Assembly (NCBI GenBank): GCA_031287295.1
Contig: JAITTH010000043.1
Coordinates: forward strand, 1-6,220
Source: Eubacteriales Family XIII. Incertae Sedis bacterium
GTDB lineage: Bacteria > Bacillota > Clostridia > Peptostreptococcales > Anaerovoracaceae
Reading direction: 5' to 3'
Length of the DNA stretch: 6,220 bases
This document shows positions 5,924 to 6,220 of the stretch, in pieces. Both the position numbers and the translations under genes were made by a program. How positions within the stretch are numbered: position 1 is the first letter of the stretch; each line of letters begins with the position of its first letter. The notes under the pieces were generated by a model. That model made no database searches. It was not told the origin of the DNA and worked only from the letters and a program-made list of their open reading frames with translations.

Positions 5924-6220
5924 TTGAAACAGCGAAAACAGAAAAGAAGAAAGAAAGTTTCCCCGAAAAGTATTTTTCTTCAGTTTTTTACGATTACTTT
6001 TTTAACTTGTCTCCTTGTTTTCACCTCGTCAATTGGAATTTTTGCAACGGTATTGAATTCCAGACCAATGGACAAAGGCGATGTGGAAACCCAGAGAGAA
6101 CGTGAAATAACAGACGAAAACATGGATGTCCTTATTCCGGCGGAAGGGCTTTTCGCGACAGATTACGCAGATTCCAAACGCGTAAACATCCTTCTTTTGG
6201 GTGCAACAGATGAAGGCTTG
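5924..6220 (+). CDS. Second LCP-family protein, N-terminal part (partial)
   Basis: An open frame of 99 codons runs from TTG at 5924 to the right edge. It encodes a strongly basic tail (MKQRKQKRRKK), one membrane segment (about 17-44), an acidic linker of about 35 residues (about 46-80), and the opening strand of an LCP domain, YADSKRVNILLLG (81-93). That last stretch matches YADAKRVNVLLLG (66-78) of the preceding protein at 11 of 13 positions, so the two genes are probably tandem paralogues. The catalytic motifs lie outside the window. TTG is the only start that keeps the membrane segment and has a ribosome site; the next in-frame ATG at 6067 would remove the anchor. The gap to the previous stop is 16 nt, which points to one operon. 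The family call rests on the similarity and on the architecture (tail, anchor, LCP start). Confidence 0.85.
   Translation, partial: MKQRKQKRRKKVSPKSIFLQFFTITFLTCLLVFTSSIGIFATVLNSRPMDKGDVETQREREITDENMDVLIPAEGLFATDYADSKRVNILLLGATDEGL

Overview
The window looks like part of a cell-surface polysaccharide locus from a low-to-mid-GC Firmicute, most likely an anaerobic Clostridia or Tissierellia/Negativicutes relative. The basis is two adjacent LytR-CpsA-Psr (LCP) genes, which are typical of thick-walled bacteria, a short Bacillus-type glucose-6-phosphate isomerase, a clostridial-type 3-hydroxybutyryl-CoA dehydrogenase, purine-rich ribosome sites and use of GTG and TTG starts. The species cannot be told from the sequence alone.

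Layout: (1) 1-354, minus strand: the N-terminal membrane part of a CapD/FlaA1-type nucleotide-sugar epimerase/dehydratase, running off the left edge and starting at GTG. (2) 355-507: a divergent control region with a good minus-strand promoter (392-420), a plus-strand extended -10 promoter (436-463), and a perfect 9-bp inverted repeat (454-478) lying over the plus promoter. (3) 508-2655: a Wzy/WaaL-type O-antigen ligase/polymerase family membrane protein with a very basic N-terminal tail and a large extracytoplasmic insert. (4) 2645-3895: glucose-6-phosphate isomerase, overlapping the previous gene by 11 nt. (5) 3896-4080: a 185-nt AT-rich gap with a 10-bp tandem repeat and small inverted repeats. 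(6) 4081-4929: 3-hydroxybutyryl-CoA dehydrogenase. (7) 4960-5907: an LCP-family cell-wall glycopolymer ligase. (8) 5924-6220: the start of a second LCP gene, from a TTG start and cut by the right edge.

How the genes may fit together (inference): the CapD-like enzyme would modify a UDP-sugar for glycan initiation, the Wzy-like protein would polymerise or ligate lipid-linked glycan outside the membrane, and the LCP enzymes would attach finished glycan to peptidoglycan. Pgi could feed hexose phosphates towards nucleotide sugars. The hbd gene belongs to butyrate/acyl-CoA metabolism, has its own upstream gap, and is the functional outsider. No clear intrinsic terminator is visible between 508 and 6220, so long read-through transcripts are possible.

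I see no mobile element, CRISPR array, tRNA or rRNA. I do not see an unknown multi-gene system. The most notable points are the altered cofactor-binding residues of the Hbd protein and the operator-like palindrome in front of the polymerase gene.
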